DNA of 64,000 nt, taken from Mucilaginibacter psychrotolerans. GTDB lineage: Bacteria > Bacteroidota > Bacteroidia > Sphingobacteriales > Sphingobacteriaceae. The notes under the pieces are model-generated. The model saw only the letters and a list, made by a program, of their open reading frames with translations. It did not search any database and was not told the DNA's origin. Numbering within the stretch: the first letter of the stretch is position 1; each line of letters begins with the position of its first letter. Below are positions 34,789-43,302 of the stretch, piece by piece. The translations under genes and the position numbers were made by a program. The stretch lies in the NCBI RefSeq assembly GCF_004519315.1, contig NZ_SOZE01000009.1:124001-188000 (forward strand). The letters are read 5' to 3'.

Positions 34789-37329
34789 ATGACTACAAAA
34801 AACTTCTTTACAGTAATTTTAATCTTACTGATGAACCGCATGCTGTCCCACGCGCAAAACACGGAACCGCGGCTTACAGTAATACAGGAGGAAGAAACTA
34901 ATCCGGCTCCCCTCCTCAGAAAACTGAATAACATGTCTCCGGATACTAACCAGGTCAAACTGCTGCTTAAAACCTCACACATTTACTGGCACCGGCAAAA
35001 AATATCAGGTCCGGCCCTCGATACATGTATGACTATGGCAAAAAAAGCGTATGAGCTAAGTTATTCTCTGAAATATGTAAACGGAACTAACGAGGCCGCA
35101 TTTATGTTGTGCAAGACTTATATGTTACGTAACAGACCGGAAATGGTCGGCGGGTTCCTGAACAGAACATTCGGCGAAGAAAAAATCCGGTTGCTTCTCG
35201 TTATGGCTGAACACTACACCGCCGAAATGGCTTCTGACCCTAAGGAACTGGAAAAGGCATATCCATTGATAGCAGAGGCAACCTCGCTAAGTGCAAAGAT
35301 ACGTTCTGACCGATGTTTAAACGAATGCCGGATGCTCCTGTCCGGATTTTACTTATCAAAAGGCGAAATTAGCCAGGCCCGAAAGATATTACTCGATAAC
35401 ATTAATGCACTCCATAAGAAAAGAGACTATGCGGCCGAAGCACGAAACTGGTCTTTTATAGCACACCAGTTTCCTGAAAATGAAGACTCTTATCCCTTTA
35501 TCATTCATTGTCACGAGATGGCAATAAACCGTTATTTTATGACCGGAGATAAAAAAAGCGCCGGGTATGGATTGAGAGACCTTGCAGTAGTTAATGCCAA
35601 TCATAACCGAACCGAGCTGGCAGGAAAACAGTTCCGGGAAATGTTATCTGTTTTCGAAAGTATACATGAAAAGATTTCCAGAAGGACCTATTATTTAATT
35701 GCAGAATATTATAGATTCACCGCCCAGTACCATCAGGCGCTCCGTTTTGCTCTGAAAGCGCTGCAGACTCCGGAAGCATATGATGAAAGGCGCATGATGG
35801 TTTACAGGTCTCTCGGGGAAACTTATGCTGCACTTGGAGATTATCAGAAGGGTTTGAAATATTATCAAATATTACTGGACTTTCAGCTGGCGCAAAAAAG
35901 CGGAATTGCTTATGTATCAGCTTATCGAATGGCCCATATTGAAAGCGAAGGGGGAAAACCCCGGGAGGCGCTGTCATCCTTGAATCGGTACATCAGGTTT
36001 CATCCGCCCCAAAATCTAAGCCAAAAGCAGCTTTTTTATTCCTCCTACGGTGACCTTTACAGGCTAATTGGCGACTACTATAAAGCCGAAGCATATTACA
36101 AAAAGATGCTTGCAATTGACAATGCTGTTAAAATCGAAAATGGCAAATACCTGCACGGCCATGAAATAAATGTTACAGGAAGCGGCGCCTTATATTTAAT
36201 GGGACGATTTTATGCAGAACGTGGACAATATAAGGAAGCAAAAAAGTACCTTAAGCAATCACTTGTCAATCCTCAATATTTTGACGCACAACAAGAGCTG
36301 GATACCTATAAACTCCTCTTTAAAGCAGATTCAGCACAGAAAAATTACCTTCTTGCAATCCGGAATTTTGAACGTCACAAATTAATGTATGATTCGATCA
36401 ACAGTATAACACGAAACAATCAGATTGCCGAATTAAGTATTCGTTACCAGACTGAGCAAAATAAAAAAGATATTAAATTACTGGAAAGTAAACAAAGGGC
36501 GCAGCAGGCCGAACTAATGCGGGCAGCGACATTAAGAAATGTCATTCTGGGCGGTGCGGCTACGCTCTTGCTTCTGGCAGTTACGGCGTTTGCTGCTTAC
36601 CGCATAAAACAGCGAAGTAACCAGAAACTTCACGCGCAGCAGCTTGAGATTAACCATCAAAACAGGGAACTGCAGAGCTTACTTTCGGAAAAAGAGATTT
36701 TCCTAAAAGAAAAGGACTGGCTTCTCAAAGAGGTACACCACCGGGTAAAAAACAACCTGCAAATAGTCATGAGTCTGCTGAGTACACAATCCTTTTATAT
36801 GCAGAACGACCATGCAAGGGAGGCTATTCTCCAAAGCGAAAACCGGGTGCAGTCGATTGCTCTGATTCATCAGAAACTTTATGCCAGTGACAACTTGGCC
36901 AGCATTCATATGCCTGCCTACATTGATGATCTGGTAACACATTTAGGAGAAAGTTTTGACACCAGCACCCGGCGGATTACATTTAATCAGCGAATCGAAC
37001 AAATAAATATTGATCTTTCACAGGCTGTGCCGGTAGGCCTTATCTTAAACGAAGCCATTACAAATGCGATAAAGTATGCTTTTAATAAAACTGGCGGCGA
37101 AATAGCTATTGTACTCAGGCGAATTAAATCGGATGACGTTGAGATAAGTATCTCAGATAACGGTAAAGGTCTGCCCCGGGATTTTGATGTGCGCGCAGCG
37201 AACTCGCTTGGAATGGAAATGATGCTCGGTCTTAGTGCCCAGCTGAAAGGCACACTCGAAGTTAGCAATGGTTCAGGCACATCAATTCGTTTAAAATTTC
37301 AATTGCTCCCCAAATTAACCATTGTTTAA
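34789..37329 (+). CDS. TPR sensor histidine kinase, HisKA_2 type (copy 3)
   Basis: An 846-residue kinase. A short signal peptide (MLSHAQ end) is followed by many TPR repeats (GDYQKGLKYYQILLDFQ, GDYYKAEAYYKKMLAID, GQYKEAKKYLKQSLV), then a transmembrane helix near residue 590 (VILGGAATLLLLAVTAFAAY) and a coiled coil. HisKA_2 has KEVHHRVKNNLQIVMSLLSTQSFY (His651 in HRVKNN), and HATPase_c has LNEAITNAIKYAF and SDNGKGLP. It is same-strand with the two preceding kinases, but it has its own promoter carrying the shared 28-nt element. No receiver protein is adjacent. A decayed partial copy of this gene lies at 39066-39400. Confidence 0.9.
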   Translation: MTTKNFFTVILILLMNRMLSHAQNTEPRLTVIQEEETNPAPLLRKLNNMSPDTNQVKLLLKTSHIYWHRQKISGPALDTCMTMAKKAYELSYSLKYVNGTNEAAFMLCKTYMLRNRPEMVGGFLNRTFGEEKIRLLLVMAEHYTAEMASDPKELEKAYPLIAEATSLSAKIRSDRCLNECRMLLSGFYLSKGEISQARKILLDNINALHKKRDYAAEARNWSFIAHQFPENEDSYPFIIHCHEMAINRYFMTGDKKSAGYGLRDLAVVNANHNRTELAGKQFREMLSVFESIHEKISRRTYYLIAEYYRFTAQYHQALRFALKALQTPEAYDERRMMVYRSLGETYAALGDYQKGLKYYQILLDFQLAQKSGIAYVSAYRMAHIESEGGKPREALSSLNRYIRFHPPQNLSQKQLFYSSYGDLYRLIGDYYKAEAYYKKMLAIDNAVKIENGKYLHGHEINVTGSGALYLMGRFYAERGQYKEAKKYLKQSLVNPQYFDAQQELDTYKLLFKADSAQKNYLLAIRNFERHKLMYDSINSITRNNQIAELSIRYQTEQNKKDIKLLESKQRAQQAELMRAATLRNVILGGAATLLLLAVTAFAAYRIKQRSNQKLHAQQLEINHQNRELQSLLSEKEIFLKEKDWLLKEVHHRVKNNLQIVMSLLSTQSFYMQNDHAREAILQSENRVQSIALIHQKLYASDNLASIHMPAYIDDLVTHLGESFDTSTRRITFNQRIEQINIDLSQAVPVGLILNEAITNAIKYAFNKTGGEIAIVLRRIKSDDVEISISDNGKGLPRDFDVRAANSLGMEMMLGLSAQLKGTLEVSNGSGTSIRLKFQLLPKLTIV

Positions 37330-37464
37330 AGGCATATCTTATAAACGCAGCTTTTTCATAGTTATCCTCGCTCCCGTCTGCTCATCAGTGATTGCAATCG
37401 CCTGACCAAAACGATATAGTTCAGCAACCAGCTTATGGAAAAGCTGCCCTTTTTATATCGATGG

Positions 37465-37581
37465 TTACCATATTTCAGAGTGATCATTCACTTCTTTACC
37501 GGAAAAGGCAATCACGTAAATGAGTAAAAAAAGGCAAATCAATAAGGTGGCGTGGGTAATATAATAAACGAAATTTTCCAT
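37465..37581 (-). CDS. Small single-pass membrane protein, 38 residues
   Basis: ATG at 37581 opens a 38-codon frame whose middle is strongly hydrophobic (THATLLICLFLLIYVIAF), flanked by a short N-terminus and an acidic hydrophilic tail ending SEIW. It lies 97 nt downstream of the outer-membrane protein gene on the same strand. The composition is that of a real single-pass peptide, but no family is recognised. Downstream (37325-37464) there is another short open frame without a start, possibly a remnant. Confidence 0.4.
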   Translation of the reverse strand: MENFVYYITHATLLICLFLLIYVIAFSGKEVNDHSEIW

Positions 37582-37678
37582 TTTAATGAAGGTTTAGTTA
37601 TTCTTTTCCTGCTATTAAGCCGGTAACTGAGAGCGGTGTTATCCGCCCTCAGCCCTGCTTTCAATTTATCAATGCTGC

Positions 37679-38245
37679 CTATTTAGTGGCTAATGCATAA
37701 GCAACACGCACGCCCAAAAAATTGACTTTACTGCTGTTTACGCTCTTTGCGAACTTGGTAGACGCCTCATAACGAACCCCTGCATCTATGAAACTGTTAC
37801 TGCCGCCCAAAGGAAACTTCAGGCCAGCTTGTGGCGAATAGATAAATGCAGCCGTCCTTTCATATTCAACATCTGATTTATTTACAGCAAAGGCGGCACC
37901 ACCTTCCGCCTGTACATAAAACAGGCCGACAGGAAAATATTTGATACCAGCCTTTACCGGAATAAGGTGAAGGTCAGTGTTGTTATCCTTTCCAAAAAAA
38001 TTATTGTATCCCGCGTTCGCAGTTATATACCAGTTTGCAGCGACGGGGATGTCTGCCTGCAAAGAGCCGCCCAGGTTCCATTTATACTTATCGTTAAAGT
38101 TTCCCAGAGTTAACCCCGATTCTACCCCGGCACTATAGATAATGCCGTTTTTCAATTTGGACTTAGGCTCTTCCTGGGCTTTTGCTGCAGTGACAAGACC
38201 CAATAGTGACACGAAAAGAACTGAACTTTTTAATGAAGTTTTCAT
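37679..38245 (-). CDS. Outer membrane beta-barrel protein (OmpA/OmpW-like, 188 residues)
   Basis: A small porin-like barrel. The signal peptide ends near VTAAKAQE. The mature part has about eight amphipathic strands (YSAGVESGLTLGNF, WNLGGSLQADIPVAANWYITANAGYNNFFG, IPVKAGIKYFPVGLFYVQAEGGAAF, GLKFPLGGSNSFIDAGVRYE, VNFLGVRVAYAL) and ends in an aliphatic/aromatic strand. Such eight-stranded barrels in Bacteroidota are annotated as outer membrane beta-barrel proteins with no known function. It is separate from neighbouring kinases and read in the opposite direction. Confidence 0.82.
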   Translation of the reverse strand: MKTSLKSSVLFVSLLGLVTAAKAQEEPKSKLKNGIIYSAGVESGLTLGNFNDKYKWNLGGSLQADIPVAANWYITANAGYNNFFGKDNNTDLHLIPVKAGIKYFPVGLFYVQAEGGAAFAVNKSDVEYERTAAFIYSPQAGLKFPLGGSNSFIDAGVRYEASTKFAKSVNSSKVNFLGVRVAYALATK

Positions 38246-39065
38246 AGTAGTTGTTTAATTGTTATATATTATTTGTTGATTACGAATTGCAGGACCATTA
38301 TTTATAGATGATTAAAAAGACTTCCTGGACGTAAAGAAAAACGGCAAGCATCCTTCCTTTTACAAAATCGCGTAATTGCCGCCCGGATCCGTTTTTTCTC
38401 CACCCGGGTGAAGTATTAAAAAAAGCAATCCGAAAAAAACCGGATTTGAACTTTCCTTTAACCTTTCGCTCCTGTCTGCTCTTAATGCTGGTTAATACTT
38501 GTATCGTACTCATCGCTCTGAAATTACGGCCCGGATCATTAAACATGTCCAATGTATAATAGCAGATACATAGCACATGCCATATTTTAAAAGCTTGATT
38601 ATAAAGAACTTGCGAAAAAAAGCACGTGGCTATAATGCGAAATATCGAATTTTGGCGAGAGACTCAACGAGATATAAGTATTTAGCGTTTCCCGCGCCAA
38701 TCGAAAACTTAACTTCACAATCTATTTGACGCTGGTGCAGAGAAAGCTGCAGATGCTTTTTATGCTGTTCTAAAACCTGGGAATTTAATTAAGCCTTTTC
38801 TGCCGGAAGTTTAAAGGTCTCACCGGCGTAGATTTTATAGCCGGCCCTGTCGCAGCTACGGTGAATTTCATTTAAGACGGATATATTTTAGCGGTAAATC
38901 TGAAACATCAAACTAATGCTCTGAATATAATACCTGTTGATTTATACATCATAAATGTTCCTGAAATAACCCGCGTGTCATAATCGGCCGGGCCTGTAGA
39001 AAGTATCCGGCGCCCTCAGCAATACGCCATATCGGAAGTTTCGCTAATAGGACGATTTAATAATC
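38246..39065. other. Gene-poor stretch, probably decayed
   Basis: Apart from the leader of the outer-membrane protein gene, no intact gene is visible. It contains one copy of CGAAATATCG (38638-38647), the core also found upstream of the two sigma54-type promoters, but no -24/-12 promoter lies at the matching distance. A short open stretch near 38728-38815 looks coding-like yet is interrupted by stops. The upstream part of the kinase pseudogene may extend into it. Confidence 0.4.
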
Positions 39066-39400
39066 TGGGATTGCTGGAAGGCAGAAGTGTGTTACATGAA
39101 AACAATCTGTAGATTTTGATGAGCTTACTCAGTACATAATTGTCTTATATATGATAAAAGGCCAGTGGGCCATCGAAGAAACAGCAAAGAGTTTTTCCAT
39201 GCCTTGATTCAACGTAAACATTAAACTGATTTGACGATTTGGGTATTGACATGCATGCCTGTCTTCAGGACCAGGATGAACTCCGATAAAATCGTATAAA
39301 TGCTTCCGGCTCCGGAATAATTTTTATAAAAACAATTAAAATTATTCTTATTAACGCCGAAGAATCAATAACCGTGGGAATAATACTTATGAAAAGATAA
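39066..39400 (+). pseudogene. Decayed HisKA_2 histidine kinase fragment
   Basis: In shifting frames the sequence matches the kinase core of the gene at 34789. From 39085 the run GAAGTG...AAAACAATCTGTAGATT parallels the EVHHRVKNNLQI codons, with a 4-nt deletion and CAG changed to TAG. ATGAGCTTACTCAGTACA encodes MSLLST, followed by TAA where CAA (Gln) is expected. GCCTTGATTCAACGTAAACA parallels the ALIHQK codons. ATTGACATGCATGCCTG parallels the IHMPA codons. The end (around 39297-39345, NASGSGIIFIK) matches the last strand of the ATPase domain, so the middle is deleted. At least two frameshifts and several stops mean it is dead. Confidence 0.72.
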
Positions 39401-39413
39401 CTGATAGCTTTCA

Positions 39414-39434
39414 AATAATAATAATAATAATAAT
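39414..39434 (+). repeat. (AAT)7 microsatellite
   Basis: Seven perfect AAT units directly after the kinase pseudogene, with AATAAT repeated again at about 39445. It is too short and simple for a functional array. Confidence 0.85.
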
Positions 39435-39607
39435 CGATTCCTCAAATAATAATGATGAAAGGATTGCGAAGACGACTACAGAGCAGTTCAAAAATTGCTG
39501 ATCGTGAATGCTGTGGTTTCATTCAACCTTGCCGCAGTCTGCCCCAGACCTTTGACACGGCATGTAAATGAGCAAATTCAGCAGTTGATTTTTTGCAGTA
39601 GAAGCTC

Positions 39608-40918
39608 CTACATGCCCTCCTTTATGAATTTTTGTATATCCTTTACCCTGGGAAAATCCGGTAATGCAGGCGCCATGTCATTCAGGAATGCATCAATGGA
39701 GGCTTTTACCTGCTTGTCATTATCATCCAGACCGTTCCATAAGATATGCCCGGTATTCCTGAAATATTGTACTCTTTCTATATTCGGATTCACGCGCAAA
39801 AGATCAAGCGGAGCATTTCTTTCTATATAAGAGCTTCCGCCAAGCATTAACATCGATCTTACCCGATAACGCTCAAACGGGGTTTTGAGATCTTTGTTAA
39901 GTAGTGTGATTTGCGGCTGTATGATTCCAACCACTGAAAAATTAATCACATTGGGTTCGACTTTGGGGACTCTCTCAGCGTCCTTTCTTGGAAAAGACTG
40001 GAGAAAAAGCTTTTGAACGAGGTCCGGATGGCCTGCAAGATAATTAATCACCTCATTTTGAGAAGTAAACCCGCCTTTAGGGTTAATCATCATACCAATG
40101 ATGATTCTGATCGGAAGACTGACATCTCCGGCAAGTGCATTAGGAGACTTCGCGAAAACAATTGGACTGGAGGACGGAACCGTTACTCCCGGCTCCACAT
40201 ATATGGCTTTATATATGCGACCAAAGGTATTCTTGTCTGACGCCAGATCTGCCAAAAGCGAACCTCCGTAAGACTGCCCTATAACGATATACTGATCGGC
40301 ATGGATGACATCAGTAATCGCTGCAAAGTCGCGCATATTCCGATTGTGGGAATACTCGGACTTAGACAGCAATCCGCTTCTTCCGGCACCTGCCTGGTCG
40401 TATAAATAAACATCATATCCATCACTCGCAAATGATTTAAAAAAATCCAGGTCCAGTTTCCTTACATAAGCTCCCGGGCCGCCGTGTAGAAAAATTATCG
40501 GCGTCGATTTTTTTAATGAACCTTTCTTTGCTGCTATTTTATAGTATGCAATGTCACTTCCCGTTTTTAAATGCCAGTATCTCGTCGGCACTTCTTTAAA
40601 ATCAGGCGCTCGTTTCGGATTGTCATCCGAAGCCACCGGAATGGCCGTATGTACGATAAAGATGATAAATATCGAGAATAAAAATATCATGATGTATCGC
40701 TGCGTCCCGCGCTGAATTATTTTCTTTTCGATAAATATCGCTAGGTTAACTCCTGCTGTTAATCCCGCGCCTAATGCTGCGATAGTGCCATGCTGGGCAC
40801 CATTACTGATAACTATCAGCATTAAATAAGTTATAAGCCAAAATAATCCTGCTGCGATTATTTTAATTAAATAAAGCAGAAATGCTTTTACTTTGGATTT
40901 TCCTTTACGATCGAACAT
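39608..40918 (-). CDS. Alpha/beta hydrolase with N-terminal membrane domain
   Basis: A 436-residue protein. Residues 1 to about 115 contain three or four transmembrane helices (IKIIAAGLFWLITYLMLIVIS, YIMIFLFSIFIIFIVHTAI). The rest is an alpha/beta hydrolase fold with the oxyanion segment FLHGGPGAYVRKLD, DQAGAGRSG and the nucleophile elbow GQSYGGS. The catalytic His is in NTGHILW. The HGGPG/GQSYGG pair is that of proline iminopeptidase-like hydrolases. The catalytic domain should face the periplasm or the cytoplasmic membrane surface. It follows the condensation-like acyltransferase by 51 nt on the same strand, so the two are probably an operon. Confidence 0.85.
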   Translation of the reverse strand: MFDRKGKSKVKAFLLYLIKIIAAGLFWLITYLMLIVISNGAQHGTIAALGAGLTAGVNLAIFIEKKIIQRGTQRYIMIFLFSIFIIFIVHTAIPVASDDNPKRAPDFKEVPTRYWHLKTGSDIAYYKIAAKKGSLKKSTPIIFLHGGPGAYVRKLDLDFFKSFASDGYDVYLYDQAGAGRSGLLSKSEYSHNRNMRDFAAITDVIHADQYIVIGQSYGGSLLADLASDKNTFGRIYKAIYVEPGVTVPSSSPIVFAKSPNALAGDVSLPIRIIIGMMINPKGGFTSQNEVINYLAGHPDLVQKLFLQSFPRKDAERVPKVEPNVINFSVVGIIQPQITLLNKDLKTPFERYRVRSMLMLGGSSYIERNAPLDLLRVNPNIERVQYFRNTGHILWNGLDDNDKQVKASIDAFLNDMAPALPDFPRVKDIQKFIKEGM

Positions 40919-40969
40919 CTTAATGGTATTAATGGTAAATAAGCAGCGGCCTGAAGTCAGACCATAGCC

Positions 40970-42193
40970 TTATTGTTTTACAGCTCCGGCCAATATATCA
41001 ACCGTTTCTTTGAGTAATCCGGGCAAATGCGAAAAACTCGTATTCGTCATAGACAGCCTTCCCCCGATCGTTACCGCTCCCACTGTTTGCTCTGCCCCGG
41101 TTCCGGAAATAACTATTGGTCCCCACAAAGTTTTGATTTGATATATTCCACTTGCATCCTCCTGAACCCGGCCTAAATTGCTCAGCATGAAATCAGTTTG
41201 GATCCTCTCTTCAACACCTTTCACGATATGAGAAAACGCTACAGGCTGCAGAAGGGCGTTTCTAAAATATCTGACGTAAGCTTTCACCTCATCTATTGAT
41301 GCCGCGCTTTTCAATTCTGAACCAATCCATCGTGCAAACACCCAAAAATTGTCATCATTTACAGGTTGCATACTGACATTTTTCGTAATAACATTTAGCA
41401 CAAACTCGCGCTGTAAGCCCAGCACGTTCCGGGCCGACACCGGCAAGCGCGCAACAAGCGGTCTGTCGTAAGGCACTTCGCTAAGCTTATTCAAAGCAAT
41501 CGCTACAGCCGCATTTAAAGCACTATTAACGGTTGTGCCTTCTGCTCTTGAGCGCTGCTGAATTGACGCAGTTAACGCTTCAGATAATTGTACTTTATCT
41601 ATGAAAATACGAACCGAATTATTGTAACTTCTTTCCCGCAGCGTTCCCGAAGATGCAGGAATAAAATATGATTCCTGCTCTGTTACTTCCTCCAATAATC
41701 CATCCATAGACTTTGGCAACGTAAGGCAATCAAGCTTGAGGCCCGAAAGGATTTTCAAAAAATCCTGCATTAGGAAATATGCTGATATCCCATCGCCCAA
41801 ACTATGATGGGAAAGTATCATAAGTATGGATTTATATTGCTTTTGCAGGATTATTATTCTGATGAGTGGCGCTTTGGACAGGTCAAATGGTTTAATCAGT
41901 TCTTCAGCTAACACAGCTGTCCAGGCCCGGTCATCACCAGCCGGGATGATCCTGTAAGGAATTAACCTGTCATGCGAGTTTAAAAACCAAAATTGAAAAT
42001 GACTGTCTTCCGCAATTCTGTAGTTGAGCTGGGCATGCTGTCTTGCAAGCGCTTCAAATGCAGGGCCGACAGCCTCATCAGGAATTCTATTATCAAGTTC
42101 AGCAACTAGCGCAAACGTTTTAACGGCAATCTCATCCAGTGCCAGGTATAATTTTTCAACTGCGCCAAAGGGCCTGCCCTTTAAATCCGGCAT
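40970..42193 (-). CDS. Condensation-like acyltransferase (PapA/alcohol acyltransferase type)
   Basis: A 407-residue protein of the chloramphenicol-acetyltransferase/condensation superfamily. The catalytic motif HHxxxDG is intact as LSHHSLGDGISAYF near residue 130. Supporting blocks are the N-terminal EKLYLALDE, PFDLSKAPLIRIIIL before the motif, and FMLSNLGRV near the end, where the family has the structural SNLG segment. Such stand-alone enzymes esterify or amidate small molecules or lipids from acyl-CoA or carrier-bound acyl donors. No carrier protein or adenylation gene is present, so an NRPS role is unlikely. The downstream membrane hydrolase may act on the same product. ATG start. Confidence 0.82.
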   Translation of the reverse strand: MPDLKGRPFGAVEKLYLALDEIAVKTFALVAELDNRIPDEAVGPAFEALARQHAQLNYRIAEDSHFQFWFLNSHDRLIPYRIIPAGDDRAWTAVLAEELIKPFDLSKAPLIRIIILQKQYKSILMILSHHSLGDGISAYFLMQDFLKILSGLKLDCLTLPKSMDGLLEEVTEQESYFIPASSGTLRERSYNNSVRIFIDKVQLSEALTASIQQRSRAEGTTVNSALNAAVAIALNKLSEVPYDRPLVARLPVSARNVLGLQREFVLNVITKNVSMQPVNDDNFWVFARWIGSELKSAASIDEVKAYVRYFRNALLQPVAFSHIVKGVEERIQTDFMLSNLGRVQEDASGIYQIKTLWGPIVISGTGAEQTVGAVTIGGRLSMTNTSFSHLPGLLKETVDILAGAVKQ

Positions 42194-42315
42194 ATTGATT
42201 CTATTAAAAAGGTTATTTAGTTATATTCAGATTGACCTTAGGAACGACTAATCATGATTATTTAAGTGAACAGCATACAGCACCGTAAACTATGCATGTC
42301 AAGATAGACCATGTT

Positions 42316-43158
42316 CTATAGATCATGGTTCATGCTGCTTGATATGTCCCGCCATTTTTCGATTTCATCGGCGGTTTTCGCGGCGGCATTTTGAACCCAA
42401 TCTATAGCATCTTTCCCTGCTAATAAGTGCAGCGGAGGTTCATCGATATGCGTAATGGAGATTGCAAGTTCAGCCAGTTTCCTGGGATCTCCCGGCTGGT
42501 TTCCATGATGCCCGCTTATCCTTTGTCTGACCTGTCCGACAGTTTCCGCATACTCCGGTATGATACGTTTACTTTCAGAAAACGAACTTTTCCCCAGAAA
42601 ATCTGTGCTGAATAAACCCGGTGCCAGTGCCGTTACACGAATGCCTAATGGTGATAACTCCTTAGCCAGTCCGGTAGAAATTCCTTCAACTGCAAACTTG
42701 GTTGAACTATATATTGTCCACCCCGCCACGGCATCATATCCGAATAATGATGAAATATTTATAATGTGGCCAGATTTATTTTGACGCATAACCGGCAGCA
42801 CTGCACGAATCACGTTTATTAATCCAAAAACGTTTGTATCGTATTGTTTTCTGACTTCGGCATCTGATGCTTCTTCCACAGCGCCTATCAAACCGTAACC
42901 CGCATTATTGATTAATGTATCTATTGTGCCAAACCGGCCAAGTGCACTCTGAACGGCCGTTTTAACAGTGTCCTCCCGGGTCACATCCATAGTAACTATG
43001 AATAAATCGGGATTATAATCGAAAGATTGATATAATTTTTCCGGTTCCTTTCTTACTGTTGCTATCACCCTGTCGTTATTAGCGAGAGCGGCACGGACCA
43101 TTTCAAAACCGAATCCCTTCGAGGCCCCGGTAATCATTATCACTTTTCCCTTTTTCAT
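42316..43158 (-). CDS. Short-chain dehydrogenase/reductase (SDR)
   Basis: A 280-residue classical SDR. The nucleotide-binding motif is TGASKGFG (residues 10-17), followed by NNAGYGLIG, the catalytic Ser in NISSLFGYD and the active-site YSSTK. After it, LGIRVTALAPGLFSTDF is usual. The R/K pattern after the second strand (ATVRKEPEKL) suggests NADP(H). It resembles the oxidoreductases often annotated in Bacteroidota with unknown substrate. It lies 122 nt before the acyltransferase gene on the same strand. Regulation is unclear; no shared element was found upstream. Confidence 0.9.
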   Translation of the reverse strand: MKKGKVIMITGASKGFGFEMVRAALANNDRVIATVRKEPEKLYQSFDYNPDLFIVTMDVTREDTVKTAVQSALGRFGTIDTLINNAGYGLIGAVEEASDAEVRKQYDTNVFGLINVIRAVLPVMRQNKSGHIINISSLFGYDAVAGWTIYSSTKFAVEGISTGLAKELSPLGIRVTALAPGLFSTDFLGKSSFSESKRIIPEYAETVGQVRQRISGHHGNQPGDPRKLAELAISITHIDEPPLHLLAGKDAIDWVQNAAAKTADEIEKWRDISSSMNHDL

Positions 43159-43302
43159 TTCTTAAGTATTTAACACAAAATTTAATTCGACATATTCAAA
43201 AGAGGTAACGCTGACAAACTGCTCCAAACACATGAACCAGCGTTATGTCATTTTCTGCGTCAGCAGCTCTTCTTATCGCCTTTCAAAAGACTAAAAATTC
43301 AT

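Noticed and set aside
38638..38720. A third enhancer plus sigma54 promoter
   Set aside because: Only the CGAAATATCG core is present; no TGGC/TTGC pair sits 53 nt downstream or nearby.
39414..39450. Repeated AAT units as a possible CRISPR or repeat array
   Set aside because: The unit is only 3 nt with no spacers; it is a simple microsatellite beside a pseudogene.
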